Shown: positions 9,403 through 18,640, counted from the stretch's first letter. The stretch: DNA of 64,000 nucleotides from Planctomycetaceae bacterium (GCA_016794985.1 JAEUIQ010000036.1:62001-126000); one strand, 5' to 3'. Program-made: numbers and translations. Notes: a model not told the origin generated them from the letters alone.

Positions 9403-10893
9403 GTGTCACGAGCAAGCACCCAACGAACGTTCAGCGGTTTGTGTTCGCGTCGGCATTGGTTTCAGTCTTCAGCTTTCGGTTTGGGTTCGGTGGCGGCCGC
9501 CATGCTGCTGAGCCGAGACGGATTGTTGGCACAAGACGAAGCACTCGCGCTCAAGAAGCCAGCTTTGGAACCGCAAGTTTATGACTTGATGCCCAAGCAA
9601 CCACCGAAGCCGGCTCGGGCCAAGGCGATGATTTCGATGTTCATGATGGGCGGTCCAAGTCAAATGGACTTGTTCGACCCGAAGCCTGAATTGGTCAAGC
9701 GACATGGGCAACAGTTTGAAGGGGATATCAGCTTTGACAACGCCGCTCAAGCCAGTCGACAAATCATGGCGTCGCCATGGGAGTTCCAACCGCGCGGCAA
9801 GTGTGGAATGGAGATCTCTTCGTTACTGCCGCATCTGGCGGAGATCGCGGATGAAATTACTTTGATTCGCTCGATGCACTCCGCCGTCAACAATCACTTC
9901 CCTGGTTTCTTTGCTATGAATACCGGGGGAATTGTGGGTGGTCGAGCGACGTTGGGAAGTTGGCTAACCTATGCCTTGGGCAGCGAGTCCCAAGAGTTGC
10001 CAGCGTACGTGGCTTTGACGCATCCCTGGGGACTGCCAATCTGCGGTGGTGACAGTTGGACGAACGGGGGCTTGCCATCTCTGTATCAAGGAACCGTTGT
10101 CCGCCCAACCGAGCCGCGAATGTTCAATCTTAATCCTCCGCGTCAGTTAAGAGGCACGGCGCAATCGCAGCAGCTGGAGTTGCTGGAAGAATTGAATCGC
10201 CAACATGCTGAACGTTTTCCAGGAAACAACGACTTGACGGCCCGCATGGCCAGTTATCAATTGGCCGCTCGCATGCAACTGTCGGCGCGGGAAGCATTTG
10301 ATATCTCAGGCGAAACCGCCGAAACTCTGGAAATGTACGGTGTCAATCAAGAGACGACTCGTGATTATGGGACTCGATGTTTGATTGCTCGCCGCTTGGT
10401 CGAACGGGGTGTTCGCTTCGTGCAAATCTTCAATAACGGCCAATCCTGGGATCATCATTCTAGTATCGCGACAGAGCTACCAGCGCGATGCCGTGAGATT
10501 GATCAACCCGCCGCAGCGTTAATTAGAGACTTGAAGCAACGCGGCCTCCTAGACTCGACTCTGGTCCATTGGGGCGGCGAGATGGGCCGTTTGCCGACCA
10601 TTCAAGTTCCCGTGGGTGATACGGAGTTGAAGCACGTTGGTAGGGATCATAACACCTACGGATTCAGTATGTGGGTCGCCGGAGCTGGGGTAAAAAGTGG
10701 ATTCGTTCACGGCGCAACCGATGAGTTTTCGCACCACGCCGTTCAAGATGTTGTGACCCACCACGACTGGCTTGCGACCGTACTGGATCGATTTGGCTTG
10801 GATGCGCATTCCCTGAGTTTTGAAGTCGGCGGCCAGAAGCTGGCTTTGGTTGAAAACCCGAATGCGCGAGTCGTAACTGAGATCTTGGCGTGA
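9403..10893 (+). CDS. DUF1501 domain protein with Tat-like signal
   Basis: This 496-residue protein starts at a GTG preceded by an AGGAG at 9390-9394. It has an SRRHWF twin-arginine-like motif near residue 14-19 followed by a hydrophobic stretch, consistent with Tat export. The body is a DUF1501 domain, distantly sulfatase/alkaline-phosphatase-like, with conserved FMMGGPSQMDLFDPKP, NHFPGFF and DHNTYGF segments. It is the standard downstream partner of the DUF1549/DUF1553 protein, 12 bases upstream. Function is unknown; polysaccharide sulfate metabolism has been suggested for the pair on genomic grounds. Confidence 0.9.
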   Translation: MSRASTQRTFSGLCSRRHWFQSSAFGLGSVAAAMLLSRDGLLAQDEALALKKPALEPQVYDLMPKQPPKPARAKAMISMFMMGGPSQMDLFDPKPELVKRHGQQFEGDISFDNAAQASRQIMASPWEFQPRGKCGMEISSLLPHLAEIADEITLIRSMHSAVNNHFPGFFAMNTGGIVGGRATLGSWLTYALGSESQELPAYVALTHPWGLPICGGDSWTNGGLPSLYQGTVVRPTEPRMFNLNPPRQLRGTAQSQQLELLEELNRQHAERFPGNNDLTARMASYQLAARMQLSAREAFDISGETAETLEMYGVNQETTRDYGTRCLIARRLVERGVRFVQIFNNGQSWDHHSSIATELPARCREIDQPAAALIRDLKQRGLLDSTLVHWGGEMGRLPTIQVPVGDTELKHVGRDHNTYGFSMWVAGAGVKSGFVHGATDEFSHHAVQDVVTHHDWLATVLDRFGLDAHSLSFEVGGQKLALVENPNARVVTEILA

Positions 10894-11277
10894 ACTGCCA
10901 CACAGTACTTGTCGCTGGCAGAACCACCGGTTCAGCTTGCGATCTCGCTATTAACGCTTCGGCCCGCCAGCAACGAACCGAAGCACGTTTAAGCCGTCAG
11001 CCACCGCCAGCCGCCAGCTGCCGTCGTTCGCCGTGCCGTTCGATTGGTACCGGGCAAACTCGGTGTACCGCTCGTCGAACTCCCAGCGACTGCTTTTTGA
11101 TAGTCACGCGTCGGATGTGCGGACGACCGAGGTTCGTTGAACGGAACCGAAACCCAAATCGGTTCGGCCATTCGATGCCAAGTCTCCCTAGAATTCCCAG
11201 TCCGCCGACTTGCGGCGCGTGCCCTGAAATCGATGCGTTCACACGCAACTTTGGACGACGAAAAAGATCAAAAATTA
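10894..11277. other. Intergenic stretch without a recognisable gene
   Basis: Open frames cross this region on both strands, for example 10890-11330, but their translations are Arg/Pro/Ser-rich with no motif and no good ribosome-binding site. I see no repeat, RNA gene or clear terminator here. The last part leads into the clpS promoter. Confidence 0.5.
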
Positions 11278-11306
11278 TTGTGGAATTGAACGAGTTCGGA
11301 TATACT
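11278..11306 (+). promoter_or_regulatory. Putative sigma-70 promoter upstream of clpS
   Basis: TTGTGG at 11278-11283 and TATACT at 11301-11306 are separated by 17 bases. They lie 24 bases before the short upstream ORF and 79 bases before the clpS start. The match to a housekeeping promoter is good, but it is a sequence match only. Confidence 0.45.
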
Positions 11307-11329
11307 GGGGACTTAAGGAGCATCGCTTG

Positions 11330-11392
11330 ATGACTCAAGGATGCACCGGCATTGTCGGAGGCTTGGACGAAGGGACTTATTCAAATGGATGA
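11330..11392 (+). CDS. Short upstream ORF (20 codons) overlapping the clpS start
   Basis: An ATG at 11330 has an AAGGAG nine bases upstream (11315-11320), the best ribosome-binding site in the area. It opens a 20-codon frame ending at TGA 11390-11392, which overlaps the clpS ATG at 11385. The peptide (MTQGCTGIVGGLDEG...) matches nothing I know. It may be a leader peptide that couples translation to clpS, or chance. Confidence 0.35.
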   Translation: MTQGCTGIVGGLDEGTYSNG

Positions 11393-11726
11393 ACCACTTC
11401 AAGAGATCACGGTTGCAACAAAAACGAAGCCGGCCGAGAAAACCAAACCAAAGCGACAACCCCAATACAATGTTCTGCTATGGGATGACGATCAACACAG
11501 TTACGAATACGTCATCGAAATGATGCAAAAGGTCTTTGGGCATTCTGCCGGGCGTAGTCTACGAATTGCGTTTGAAGTCGATAATCATGGTGTGGCGATT
11601 TGTTTAACCACAAATTTGGAACACGCCGAGCTCAAATGCCAACAGATCACGAGTTTCGGACGTGATCAATTGATCGCAACTAGCGTGGGCTCGATGAAAT
11701 CGACCATCGAACGGGTCGAATGCTGA
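11385..11726 (+). CDS. clpS: ClpS, ATP-dependent Clp protease adaptor
   Basis: The 113-residue protein has a charged, Lys/Pro-rich N-terminal tail and a ClpS core with the LLWDDDQHSYEYV segment, the conserved Asp-rich N-degron pocket region, and AxxIxxTVG-like elements (VDNHGVAI, ATSVGSM). ClpS delivers N-end-rule substrates to ClpAP/ClpCP in the cytoplasm. A TTG at 11352 would add eleven residues, but the ATG at 11385 has a GAAGGGA upstream at a suitable distance and is preferred. The gene stands alone, convergent with the minus-strand locus that follows. Confidence 0.85.
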   Translation: MDEPLQEITVATKTKPAEKTKPKRQPQYNVLLWDDDQHSYEYVIEMMQKVFGHSAGRSLRIAFEVDNHGVAICLTTNLEHAELKCQQITSFGRDQLIATSVGSMKSTIERVEC

Positions 11727-11817
11727 GCCGTTTTCGTGGCGCTCAAGGCTGTTCTACTTCACCTGAGGACTGTGGACCAGCGATTTTGATTCATGGGACG
11801 GATGTTCGAGCGTTTGA

Positions 11818-14800
11818 TTATCTCGATATCCCACCACGTCGACCGGAAAAGAAGTTTAGATTCCCTTCTTGAAAACCTACGAAGTCAAATTCGTGGAGCT
11901 TGGGGCGGTACCAAATTTCCTGGGCCGCAAGATGGTTCCGTTCACTGGACGTCGAGTTGATCTGCCAGAACTTCGCTGGGGCTCGTCCGTCGCCGCGCAA
12001 AGTTAGCAAATCTTGTGACTGCGAATACGTGATTCTTTGTGCATTCCCTTCAAACTGGCTGCCCACGACATGGACTCGACCATCGGCTTCCCATTCCAAT
12101 TCGGGTTGGGAGTCGGCACTTTTCTTCCAGCGATTGATCGTCATCGAGTCGCTGGTGATTCGCAAGGGATCTAGGAGGCGAGATTCTTGGTCTATGACTT
12201 GCCAATCGGGCGCTTTTCCATAGAGGGCCGAGACAGGTCCGAACAAGTGAATTTGGCCCTCGCTCCATTTGCCCTCCATGGTTCGTTGGAATTGAACTTT
12301 CAAGAACACCAATTCCGGTGATGGTTTTGGTCCTGCGTCGAGGACCGGATTTTTTTGGGATTCGTATCGCATCGACCAAAGGCTACCGGGACCTTGGATC
12401 CGGAATTGATTCGGCTTGGGTTCAAGTTCAACACCCGTCGACCAAACAACATCTTGGGCAACCAGTTCGTTTTGGCGCGTTCTTTGTTGATGATACAAAC
12501 GGACCGGTGACGCTTCCCCGGAGGCCTCCGAAGGCTCTCCAGGAAACAAGGCAATCCTTTTGGCCGAACGCGGCGGCAAGTTCGATTCATTCTGCCCCAT
12601 GTTGATCGGTTCCGAGAGCTCGATGACCACTCGCTCGCCGTAGGCTTGCAGGCGATCGATGTGCACCTCATCCTTAGGCTGTTCAATTTCCAGTTGTACC
12701 TGACCTTCTAATGCAAAATCCCGGCCATTGAACTGGAGGGATTTCTGCCACTTTGCACTCCCGCGACCGGTGCCGGTTCCGGATTCTCGCTCACCGGAAT
12801 CTTCCAAACCATTGCTCTGGGGCCCAACGAATTCTAGATCCGAAGGAATCGTGAAACTAATCGTCCCCGGTTTGTTGGCCCAAGCGATCTGTTGCGTTTG
12901 ATCGTAGTGTAGTTCCGGGCAGTGAAGGTCCGCTTCAGGAGTTAGCAATCTTGCGGTTCGATCTGCGTCAGCTGCCAAAGTCCACACGAATTCTGGAGAA
13001 CGGTTGGTCCGGGAATCAACCACCGTGGGACTCGCGGGGACCGATCCGGAAGCAACACCCACGATGCGGTCGCCGAACATTTGAAAGCGAGGCAGTCGAG
13101 CTGAATCAGTAAGCTCGCTCGCATTTTTCTCCGTTTCTACGATGATAACATTGCCATCCAAGTCGATGGAGGTCATTCGGTATTTTGCTAATTCGCTATG
13201 TTCTTTCGAGCCGTCAATCGCCGCCAATGGCGCATCTTGGTCGTTCCAATCCAATTGCACAATCAACGTGTCGGCAGTGACATCAGCAATACTGTCTCCG
13301 TGTTTTTTCGCAGTATCGTCGACCGATTCTTCGAAGTTGACATTCGCGTTGTCATCTGGAATCGCCGTCGGTACGGTCGAGTTGATCACGGTGCTTTCTG
13401 GCCTCGGTTGCTCGTTGACGACAACGCGGGGAGCTGGGAAATAGACCCGAGCCTCACTGACTGCCGCACGGACTTTTTCACCTAGCATGCGGACCCGACC
13501 TTGAGCCAGCAAGAGATCCGGCTCCCACGTCCCGGCGCTCGCGATCTCCTTATTGCGGTCGCCTACCGAGTGCAGCCAGACATACAACGCGTCGGCGAAA
13601 ACTGTAGACTTGGCATCCAATTTGGCGTTTGTGTTTCCCAGAATTGAAATCAACCAACGGTTCGGATCGTCTTGATCGGGATGCGCGGTGACTCGGTCGC
13701 CGAACTCCAACTCGAGCGGTTCTTTTGCGGCTGACGACAAGTATCGGATTTTGCCAGGGCCAGTGCCAACAAATTCGCCGTCGCTTAGATCGGAATGGCT
13801 AGGCTTGGGTAGGCCTCGCGTTTTCTTCGTCGACCGATACCGCAGCTTCGGAACCCACATTTGCAAACCACGTTGGGCAACTTCGACACCTGCGACAGGA
13901 CTTGGTCCATCCGAACGAATGGTGGCATCCATCATCCATGGTTCGACTCCGGCATCCGGTAGTGGCCCTGCCACGAATTCAAGTTGGTCAACTGCATAAT
14001 GCAGGACGGTGCTGCGTAAGGCGAATTGCTCGGTCGGATTGACCACCATCGCGGGAGGTCCGTACACCCAAAAATCCTGCGCTGTCATCTGTTCCGGGAA
14101 CAGACGTGGGGTTTTCTTTGTTGCATCGGTTGAAGGTTCTTCCTCACTACGGAACCGAACTTGCACGGCTTCGCCCCAAATCTCATAGCCCGTTTCTTGG
14201 TCTTGGATCCGGATTTGGTCAAAGAGTTTCGCCGAGAGGTGGCGGAAGCTAAACTCGCCAGGGCCACTACAGGTCACGACAATTGGCTTCGCAGCACCTT
14301 CAGGTAGCATCTCCAATCGCTCGATGTGCTGGAGTCGCATGTGCCGAACACCAACTATCTTGGTCAATGCGGCGCTGGCAGAATGCAAACTCCCAGAATT
14401 CTCGAACGTTAAGTGCAAGCCTCGGGCGAGCCCGTTTGTCGAGCCAAATTGAAACGCGACCGGTGCCGCAGTGATTGCTTCTCCGCCGTTTACGATTAGT
14501 TCTCTTGTCTGAATCTCGAAGCGATCTTTCAGCGAGGTGCTTGCTCGCCAAAACTTCACTTCACCCGTGAATTGAACCTGTTTCAAGTCACCATAACGAT
14601 TCAAGCCAACTGACTTTTGGGCATCAAAGGTCAGAATCGCGTCGTCGATCGCTTCGACGACCACCGGACAAGGTCGCTCCAACGAGTGATTGTTTGCAGT
14701 TTGGAGCATTGAATCATTCGCAGCTAGTGTCGCAGCGGACTTCAAGTCGTCTTGTTCTTGGTCGAACAACAGGAGCGTCAACCCCCGGACCCGCATTGTT

Positions 14801-15069
14801 CCATCGGCTTCGTGCTGATAGTCGCGAAACAGCACGATATTGCCATCCGCATGAATGATGTTGCGGTTGCTTTCGTCGCGTTGCCACGCTTCGGAAGGGA
14901 ACAGCGACATCCACTGACCCGGTTGCTCGACTCGCAACACGCCTAACAAATCAATTTCCGGAACCCGATCGGCAGATTGGCCCTCGACCAAAGGAACGAC
15001 CAACCGCAAGTACACCAGAAAAATGATGACCGCCAGCGCAGCGGCCAATCCCGTCTTTTGAACCGCCAT
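11818..15069 (-). CDS. Giant LptC/LptA (OstA)-like periplasmic LPS-export protein
   Basis: The 1083-residue protein begins with a single membrane anchor (about residues 9-28) and then is entirely beta-rich periplasmic sequence. It includes LptC-like GxxGxxxxxFRD and several OstA/LptA-like segments, for example near the C-terminus GRVHVVGSQFEGNAQRITY followed by DLLTLRGDG. The start is three bases after the kdsC stop. In Escherichia coli kdsC is followed by lptC and lptA, so context and sequence agree on a role in LPS transport across the periplasm. It is five to six times the size of ordinary LptC, suggesting several OstA repeats fused into one bridge. The exact fold is inferred. Confidence 0.65.
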   Translation of the reverse strand: MAVQKTGLAAALAVIIFLVYLRLVVPLVEGQSADRVPEIDLLGVLRVEQPGQWMSLFPSEAWQRDESNRNIIHADGNIVLFRDYQHEADGTMRVRGLTLLLFDQEQDDLKSAATLAANDSMLQTANNHSLERPCPVVVEAIDDAILTFDAQKSVGLNRYGDLKQVQFTGEVKFWRASTSLKDRFEIQTRELIVNGGEAITAAPVAFQFGSTNGLARGLHLTFENSGSLHSASAALTKIVGVRHMRLQHIERLEMLPEGAAKPIVVTCSGPGEFSFRHLSAKLFDQIRIQDQETGYEIWGEAVQVRFRSEEEPSTDATKKTPRLFPEQMTAQDFWVYGPPAMVVNPTEQFALRSTVLHYAVDQLEFVAGPLPDAGVEPWMMDATIRSDGPSPVAGVEVAQRGLQMWVPKLRYRSTKKTRGLPKPSHSDLSDGEFVGTGPGKIRYLSSAAKEPLELEFGDRVTAHPDQDDPNRWLISILGNTNAKLDAKSTVFADALYVWLHSVGDRNKEIASAGTWEPDLLLAQGRVRMLGEKVRAAVSEARVYFPAPRVVVNEQPRPESTVINSTVPTAIPDDNANVNFEESVDDTAKKHGDSIADVTADTLIVQLDWNDQDAPLAAIDGSKEHSELAKYRMTSIDLDGNVIIVETEKNASELTDSARLPRFQMFGDRIVGVASGSVPASPTVVDSRTNRSPEFVWTLAADADRTARLLTPEADLHCPELHYDQTQQIAWANKPGTISFTIPSDLEFVGPQSNGLEDSGERESGTGTGRGSAKWQKSLQFNGRDFALEGQVQLEIEQPKDEVHIDRLQAYGERVVIELSEPINMGQNESNLPPRSAKRIALFPGEPSEASGEASPVRLYHQQRTRQNELVAQDVVWSTGVELEPKPNQFRIQGPGSLWSMRYESQKNPVLDAGPKPSPELVFLKVQFQRTMEGKWSEGQIHLFGPVSALYGKAPDWQVIDQESRLLDPLRITSDSMTINRWKKSADSQPELEWEADGRVHVVGSQFEGNAQRITYSQSQDLLTLRGDGRAPAKFWQINSTSSERNHLAAQEIWYRPKLHEFDFVGFQEGNLNFFSGRRGGISR

Positions 15070-15072
15070 CCC

Positions 15073-15624
15073 TCAGCCCTCCAGTGACTTCAGGTATGAA
15101 CCAATCGTCGCATCCCAACGTCCCTGAGCGCGCAAAATGAACTCAAGTAGTTCGCGAACGGCACCTCGACCGCCCGGAGCAGAAGTCACCGACCTTGCCA
15201 CCGATTTTACTTCGGGAGCGCCATCAGAAACGGTGGCGGACCAGCCGACTGCTTGCAAGACTGGAAGATCTGTCAGGTCGTCGCCGATGTAGCAGACTTG
15301 GCTAGAGTCCAAGCCCAAACCGCGCCAGATCTTTCGAGCTTGACCGAGTTTGGACTCTTGGCCCTGAACAAGAAAGTCGACGCCAAGTTCCTTCGCTCGA
15401 CGATCAACGAGTGGCGACGAGCGAGCGGTCAAGAGACCAAATTGTCCGCCGGCAATTCGCCAAAGCTTGATACCTAAGCCATCGCGAACATGAAACTGCT
15501 TGAATTCTTGACCGGCATCGCTGTAGCCGATCCCGCCATCCGTCAAGACGCCGTCCACGTCGGAGAGAACCAACGTGATGGCAAGAAGATCCGCGATATC
15601 GCGATGGTCGACGGGTATATTCAA
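15073..15624 (-). CDS. kdsC: 3-deoxy-D-manno-octulosonate 8-phosphate phosphatase (KdsC)
   Basis: This 183-residue HAD-superfamily protein has the catalytic motif DVDGVLTDG (Asp22, Asp24), the TARSS motif II, a Lys in the QGQESKL segment, and GDDLTDLP motif IV, all as in KdsC. It removes phosphate from Kdo-8-phosphate, giving Kdo for the LPS core. The start is a TTG with AGGGAAGG just upstream; no ATG is available in frame nearby. It is tightly coupled to the LptC/LptA-like gene downstream, three bases apart. Confidence 0.9.
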   Translation of the reverse strand: MNIPVDHRDIADLLAITLVLSDVDGVLTDGGIGYSDAGQEFKQFHVRDGLGIKLWRIAGGQFGLLTARSSPLVDRRAKELGVDFLVQGQESKLGQARKIWRGLGLDSSQVCYIGDDLTDLPVLQAVGWSATVSDGAPEVKSVARSVTSAPGGRGAVRELLEFILRAQGRWDATIGSYLKSLEG

Positions 15625-16089
15625 TTGCTGCCTTCCCTGGCAATGTGAACGCTACGTGTGACTCAGCGTTTGATGTTTGAACCAAAACACAAGTTAGCTG
15701 CTTCCGTGTGATCGCCATACCACTCAAGCAAACGCGGCAGCAGGCATATTCCAAGTGCCGCAACCCTCCACAAACAACGCCCTTCCCAGCCTCTGCGGAT
15801 GGCGCATGATCTGTTCCTGCCGCCCGAGGAGCCACGACGAGTCTAATCGCGATGAATTGCTAGCAGACGTGTCATTGCCGCCGACCCCAATCGGCTGCTC
15901 GATTGTACTCTCTGATCACCAATTCCAGCAACACGAAAGATCGCGGAAAAAGACGCTCCTACGCGATGTCGAAGATTGGTCTGCTGGGCGGGGGTGTTAG
16001 TGCCAAGGCGAAACGCCCAGGCCAGCGAGCGCCTCTGGGCTGCGCGCGTTACATCCAGAAAAATCGAGTCAAGTTTGGGCTCGGGAATT
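15625..16089. other. Intergenic gap before kdsC
   Basis: About 465 bases separate the kdsC start from the end of the acyltransferase. A frame at 15843-16202 (minus) overlaps the acyltransferase and has no motif. The gap probably contains the kdsC promoter, but I cannot pick boxes with confidence. Confidence 0.4.
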
Positions 16090-16689
16090 TCACGCGGGGT
16101 CTCGTTTGGCGCGAATGACCGTTCCGCCAGGAAGCGTGCCTTGGGCATAACCGAGCGCATCAATCTTGACGCGATCGCCCAGCACGGAGTTTTGATAGAC
16201 AAAGGCGTTTGATCCCACCAAACATCTTTGGCCCAGGATCACGCCACCGCTAACTTTCGCGCCGGGCAGCAAGATTCCGTGGCTTCCCATCGTGACATCG
16301 TGCCCGACCAACGCTTGAAAATGAACCAAGCAATGCGGGCCCAGACGCGCTCGACAAGACACGACCGCTTGGGCGGCGACGAAACAGCCCGGGCCAATCT
16401 CCGCCGTTGGATCAACCCAGGCCATAGGATCGATAACCGTCCACGGTCTCCAGCCCAACTGGGACGCCAAGTCCACAATCCCGACCCTCAGGTATTCGTC
16501 GACGACTCCGACCAGGTAGAACACTTCACGGAATGAATTCGCGATCCGTTCAATTTCGCCCGCTGAGCCGTCTTGTTCGTAGTACCACTTTTCCACGCGA
16601 TCAAAGGTTGCCGCAAACGTTGTTCGCCGAAACGCTGAAATCATTTCGTCGGCGGTCCGGTCACCAAACACGATCAATATTCTGGACAT
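16090..16689 (-). CDS. Left-handed beta-helix acyl/acetyltransferase (NeuD-like)
   Basis: From the ATG at 16689 the protein has a Rossmann-like N-terminal half (MSRILIVFGDR...) and a C-terminal left-handed beta-helix built of hexapeptide repeats (about 95-185), as in NeuD/PglD-type sugar N- or O-acyltransferases. Within the group of ligase, reductase and carrier-protein genes upstream it is the natural candidate to transfer the activated acyl group to an amino sugar. A TTG at 16725 would overlap the preceding stop and add twelve residues. Confidence 0.75.
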   Translation of the reverse strand: MSRILIVFGDRTADEMISAFRRTTFAATFDRVEKWYYEQDGSAGEIERIANSFREVFYLVGVVDEYLRVGIVDLASQLGWRPWTVIDPMAWVDPTAEIGPGCFVAAQAVVSCRARLGPHCLVHFQALVGHDVTMGSHGILLPGAKVSGGVILGQRCLVGSNAFVYQNSVLGDRVKIDALGYAQGTLPGGTVIRAKRDPA

Positions 16690-16721
16690 GTCCGCTTCTT
16701 TTTTTTCGCTGTCCCAAGTAA

Positions 16722-17438
16722 TCAATTAACGACAAAATCTTGGCCGGTTACCGAATTGGCTTCGGGGCCAATCAAGAAGGCAACGGTCGCTGCCACCGAT
16801 TCCACTTCAACGGCGCGCCCTAACGGGTTGCGACGATAAATCTTTGCTCGTTGTTCCTCGCTTAGTTTGGAGGACATCGCGGTTTCCATAAAGCCAGGAA
16901 CGATGCAGTTCGACCGAATTCCGCGACTGCCCCACTCGCGCGCCACGCCTTTAGAAAAGGCCTCCAAGGCTCCCTTCGTCGCGGCATACATCGCCAGTCC
17001 CTTGTAGCCATCTCGGGTGCTGATTGACGAAACGTGAACCAAGCTCCCCGCCGTTTGATGCAAGATCATGTTGCGAATCACTAACTTTGATAACACGATC
17101 GCTGCAAATACGTTGATACCAAACATGGCACTCAATTCATTTGCTCGCGTGTTCGTAACCAGATCGTCGTAAGCGACCGCCGCATTGTTGACCAAACCGG
17201 ACCAAACTTTGGAGGGATCTACTAATGGTTGCCACGACTCCATCGCTTGCCAATCACTCAAATCAAAACTTAGAATTTCCAACCTTCCATCAAATTGTGC
17301 CTGCAACGCCAATAGTTCAGCCGACTCACGGCGTACCACAGCCGACACGTGCTGGCCCTCGCGCAACAGCCGCTGAACGATCGCCAGTCCCAACCGACCC
17401 GCAGCACCAGTTACCAGTATAGATTTTGGTTTTGACAT
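16722..17438 (-). CDS. SDR-family oxidoreductase (FabG-like)
   Basis: A classical short-chain dehydrogenase of about 238 residues: TGAAGRLG nucleotide-binding motif at 10-17, NNAA near 84-87, catalytic Ser around 137-138, and YAATK with Tyr151 and Lys155. Its place between an AMP-forming ligase and an acyltransferase, with an acyl carrier protein nearby, suggests that it reduces a 3-oxoacyl thioester to 3-hydroxyacyl. Reduction of a nucleotide sugar is the alternative. The ATG at 17438 lies just inside the end of the ligase gene, implying coupling; a start at 17477 is possible. Confidence 0.85.
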   Translation of the reverse strand: MSKPKSILVTGAAGRLGLAIVQRLLREGQHVSAVVRRESAELLALQAQFDGRLEILSFDLSDWQAMESWQPLVDPSKVWSGLVNNAAVAYDDLVTNTRANELSAMFGINVFAAIVLSKLVIRNMILHQTAGSLVHVSSISTRDGYKGLAMYAATKGALEAFSKGVAREWGSRGIRSNCIVPGFMETAMSSKLSEEQRAKIYRRNPLGRAVEVESVAATVAFLIGPEANSVTGQDFVVN

Positions 17439-17445
17439 GAATGGC

Positions 17446-18624
17446 TCAGTCCTCCGCACGCCGCCTAATCTTCGCACTACCCGTCAACTCAATTTCACTA
17501 ACCGGCCTTACAATCCGCGGAATCGCGGCCGGAGGCAGAGACTGCTGCAAGGCGCGGCGAAAGCTTGCGCTGTCCAAGTCTTTCACGTCAGACGCCAACA
17601 CCACTTCGCAAGCAACGAGCTGGCCTGTGACACTGTTCGGTACACCGTACACCCGAGCGGCTTGGACTTGCGGCAAGCAATCCAAAATTGCCGCTTCGAC
17701 TACTTCGGGGCTAACTTTGGTGCCACCAACGTGAATCACAGCGCTTCGGCGGCCCACAAAACGAAAGCTCAGCGGTGATGATCCCTCTTCCGAGTCCGCG
17801 GCCACGATTTCTACCAAATCACCCGTGGGATAAAACCTTTCCGATTCCGAGCCCTCGACGGGAACTCCGCGTCCCAACAAATGGTCCGCTACAAACAATT
17901 GACCGTCGACGACCTTAATGTCCGAGCGGCGGTCGTCTGGAACAGAAAACACATCCGAGTTGGAAGTAAGAAGTACGCCCGCTTGAGTCGACGCGTACAC
18001 GTTGCGAATCTTGGCCGAAGGAAATTGTCTGTGAATGGCCGCCAAAGCGCGCGTGTCCAATGGCTCTCCGCCCACAGTCACCGCCTGAACGCTCATGGAA
18101 ACTGGCCCAGCCCCATCCAATCGCCGAAAAAAAGTCGGCGTCCCACTCAAGTGGGTTACCGCATGATGCTTGATTTTAGCCAGCGTCTCTGCGGGCCCTA
18201 GTTGATGCAAATCCACAATCGGATTGCGATTGTAAACCGCTTGGAGGATAACTTGCCAAAAGGCATAAGAACCCGGTGCGTAGGTCAATCCCCAGACGTC
18301 TTGGCAGTGCTTGACGCCGCCTTGGATTCCTCGGAGTAATGAGGCGGCGGAGTGCTCGACATACTGCGGTGAACCGGTCGTCCCCGATGTCCAAATTCCA
18401 ATACCTCCCGAGGCGGAACGAAGGCGCTCTTGCCACTGTTCGATTCCCTCGTCACCACATCGGTGGTTCCAATTCGAATCCGCCAGCAACGCGGCAAGTC
18501 CAGTTTCTATGGTGTGTTGAAGATCGATTTTTTTACCAACGGAGCAAAGGGCTGAGTTCTTGGTTCTTAGTTTTTGTCTGGAAGCTGTGCGACGCCTTTC
18601 GCCCTGAGATTCTTTTGCGGCCAT
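17446..18624 (-). CDS. AMP-forming acyl ligase (ANL superfamily), short form
   Basis: Core motifs of adenylate-forming enzymes are visible: GIWTSGTTGSP (A3, about 77-86), YPTGD (A7), GRR and a final Lys in GSAKIRRR (A10). At 392 residues it is shorter than typical acyl-CoA ligases because the region before A3 is short. It probably activates a carboxylic acid and loads the carrier protein encoded at 20396-20623. The first 30 codons are doubtful: they consist partly of the heptameric tract at 18556-18576, and no obvious ribosome-binding site precedes the ATG at 18624. The true start may be a non-ATG codon downstream. Confidence 0.75.
   Translation of the reverse strand: MAAKESQGERRRTASRQKLRTKNSALCSVGKKIDLQHTIETGLAALLADSNWNHRCGDEGIEQWQERLRSASGGIGIWTSGTTGSPQYVEHSAASLLRGIQGGVKHCQDVWGLTYAPGSYAFWQVILQAVYNRNPIVDLHQLGPAETLAKIKHHAVTHLSGTPTFFRRLDGAGPVSMSVQAVTVGGEPLDTRALAAIHRQFPSAKIRNVYASTQAGVLLTSNSDVFSVPDDRRSDIKVVDGQLFVADHLLGRGVPVEGSESERFYPTGDLVEIVAADSEEGSSPLSFRFVGRRSAVIHVGGTKVSPEVVEAAILDCLPQVQAARVYGVPNSVTGQLVACEVVLASDVKDLDSASFRRALQQSLPPAAIPRIVRPVSEIELTGSAKIRRRAED
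18556..18576 (+). repeat. Heptameric (7-bp period) tract, GTTCTTR type
   Basis: Three consecutive heptamers read gttcttg, gttctta, gtttttg. The tract lies within the annotated 5' end of the acyl-ligase gene. Similar tracts occur elsewhere in the window. Confidence 0.6.
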
Positions 18625-18640
18625 TCCGCCATCCGTGTGC

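Noticed and set aside
10890..11330. 146-residue frame overlapping the end of the DUF1501 gene
   Set aside because: Arg/Pro/Cys-rich translation without motifs; it covers the clpS promoter.
15843..16202. 119-residue minus-strand frame between kdsC and the acyltransferase
   Set aside because: Overlaps the acyltransferase by 113 bases in another frame and has no recognisable segment.
17437..17778. Plus-strand frames opposite the acyl ligase
   Set aside because: Shadow frames of a well-supported minus-strand gene; no motifs.
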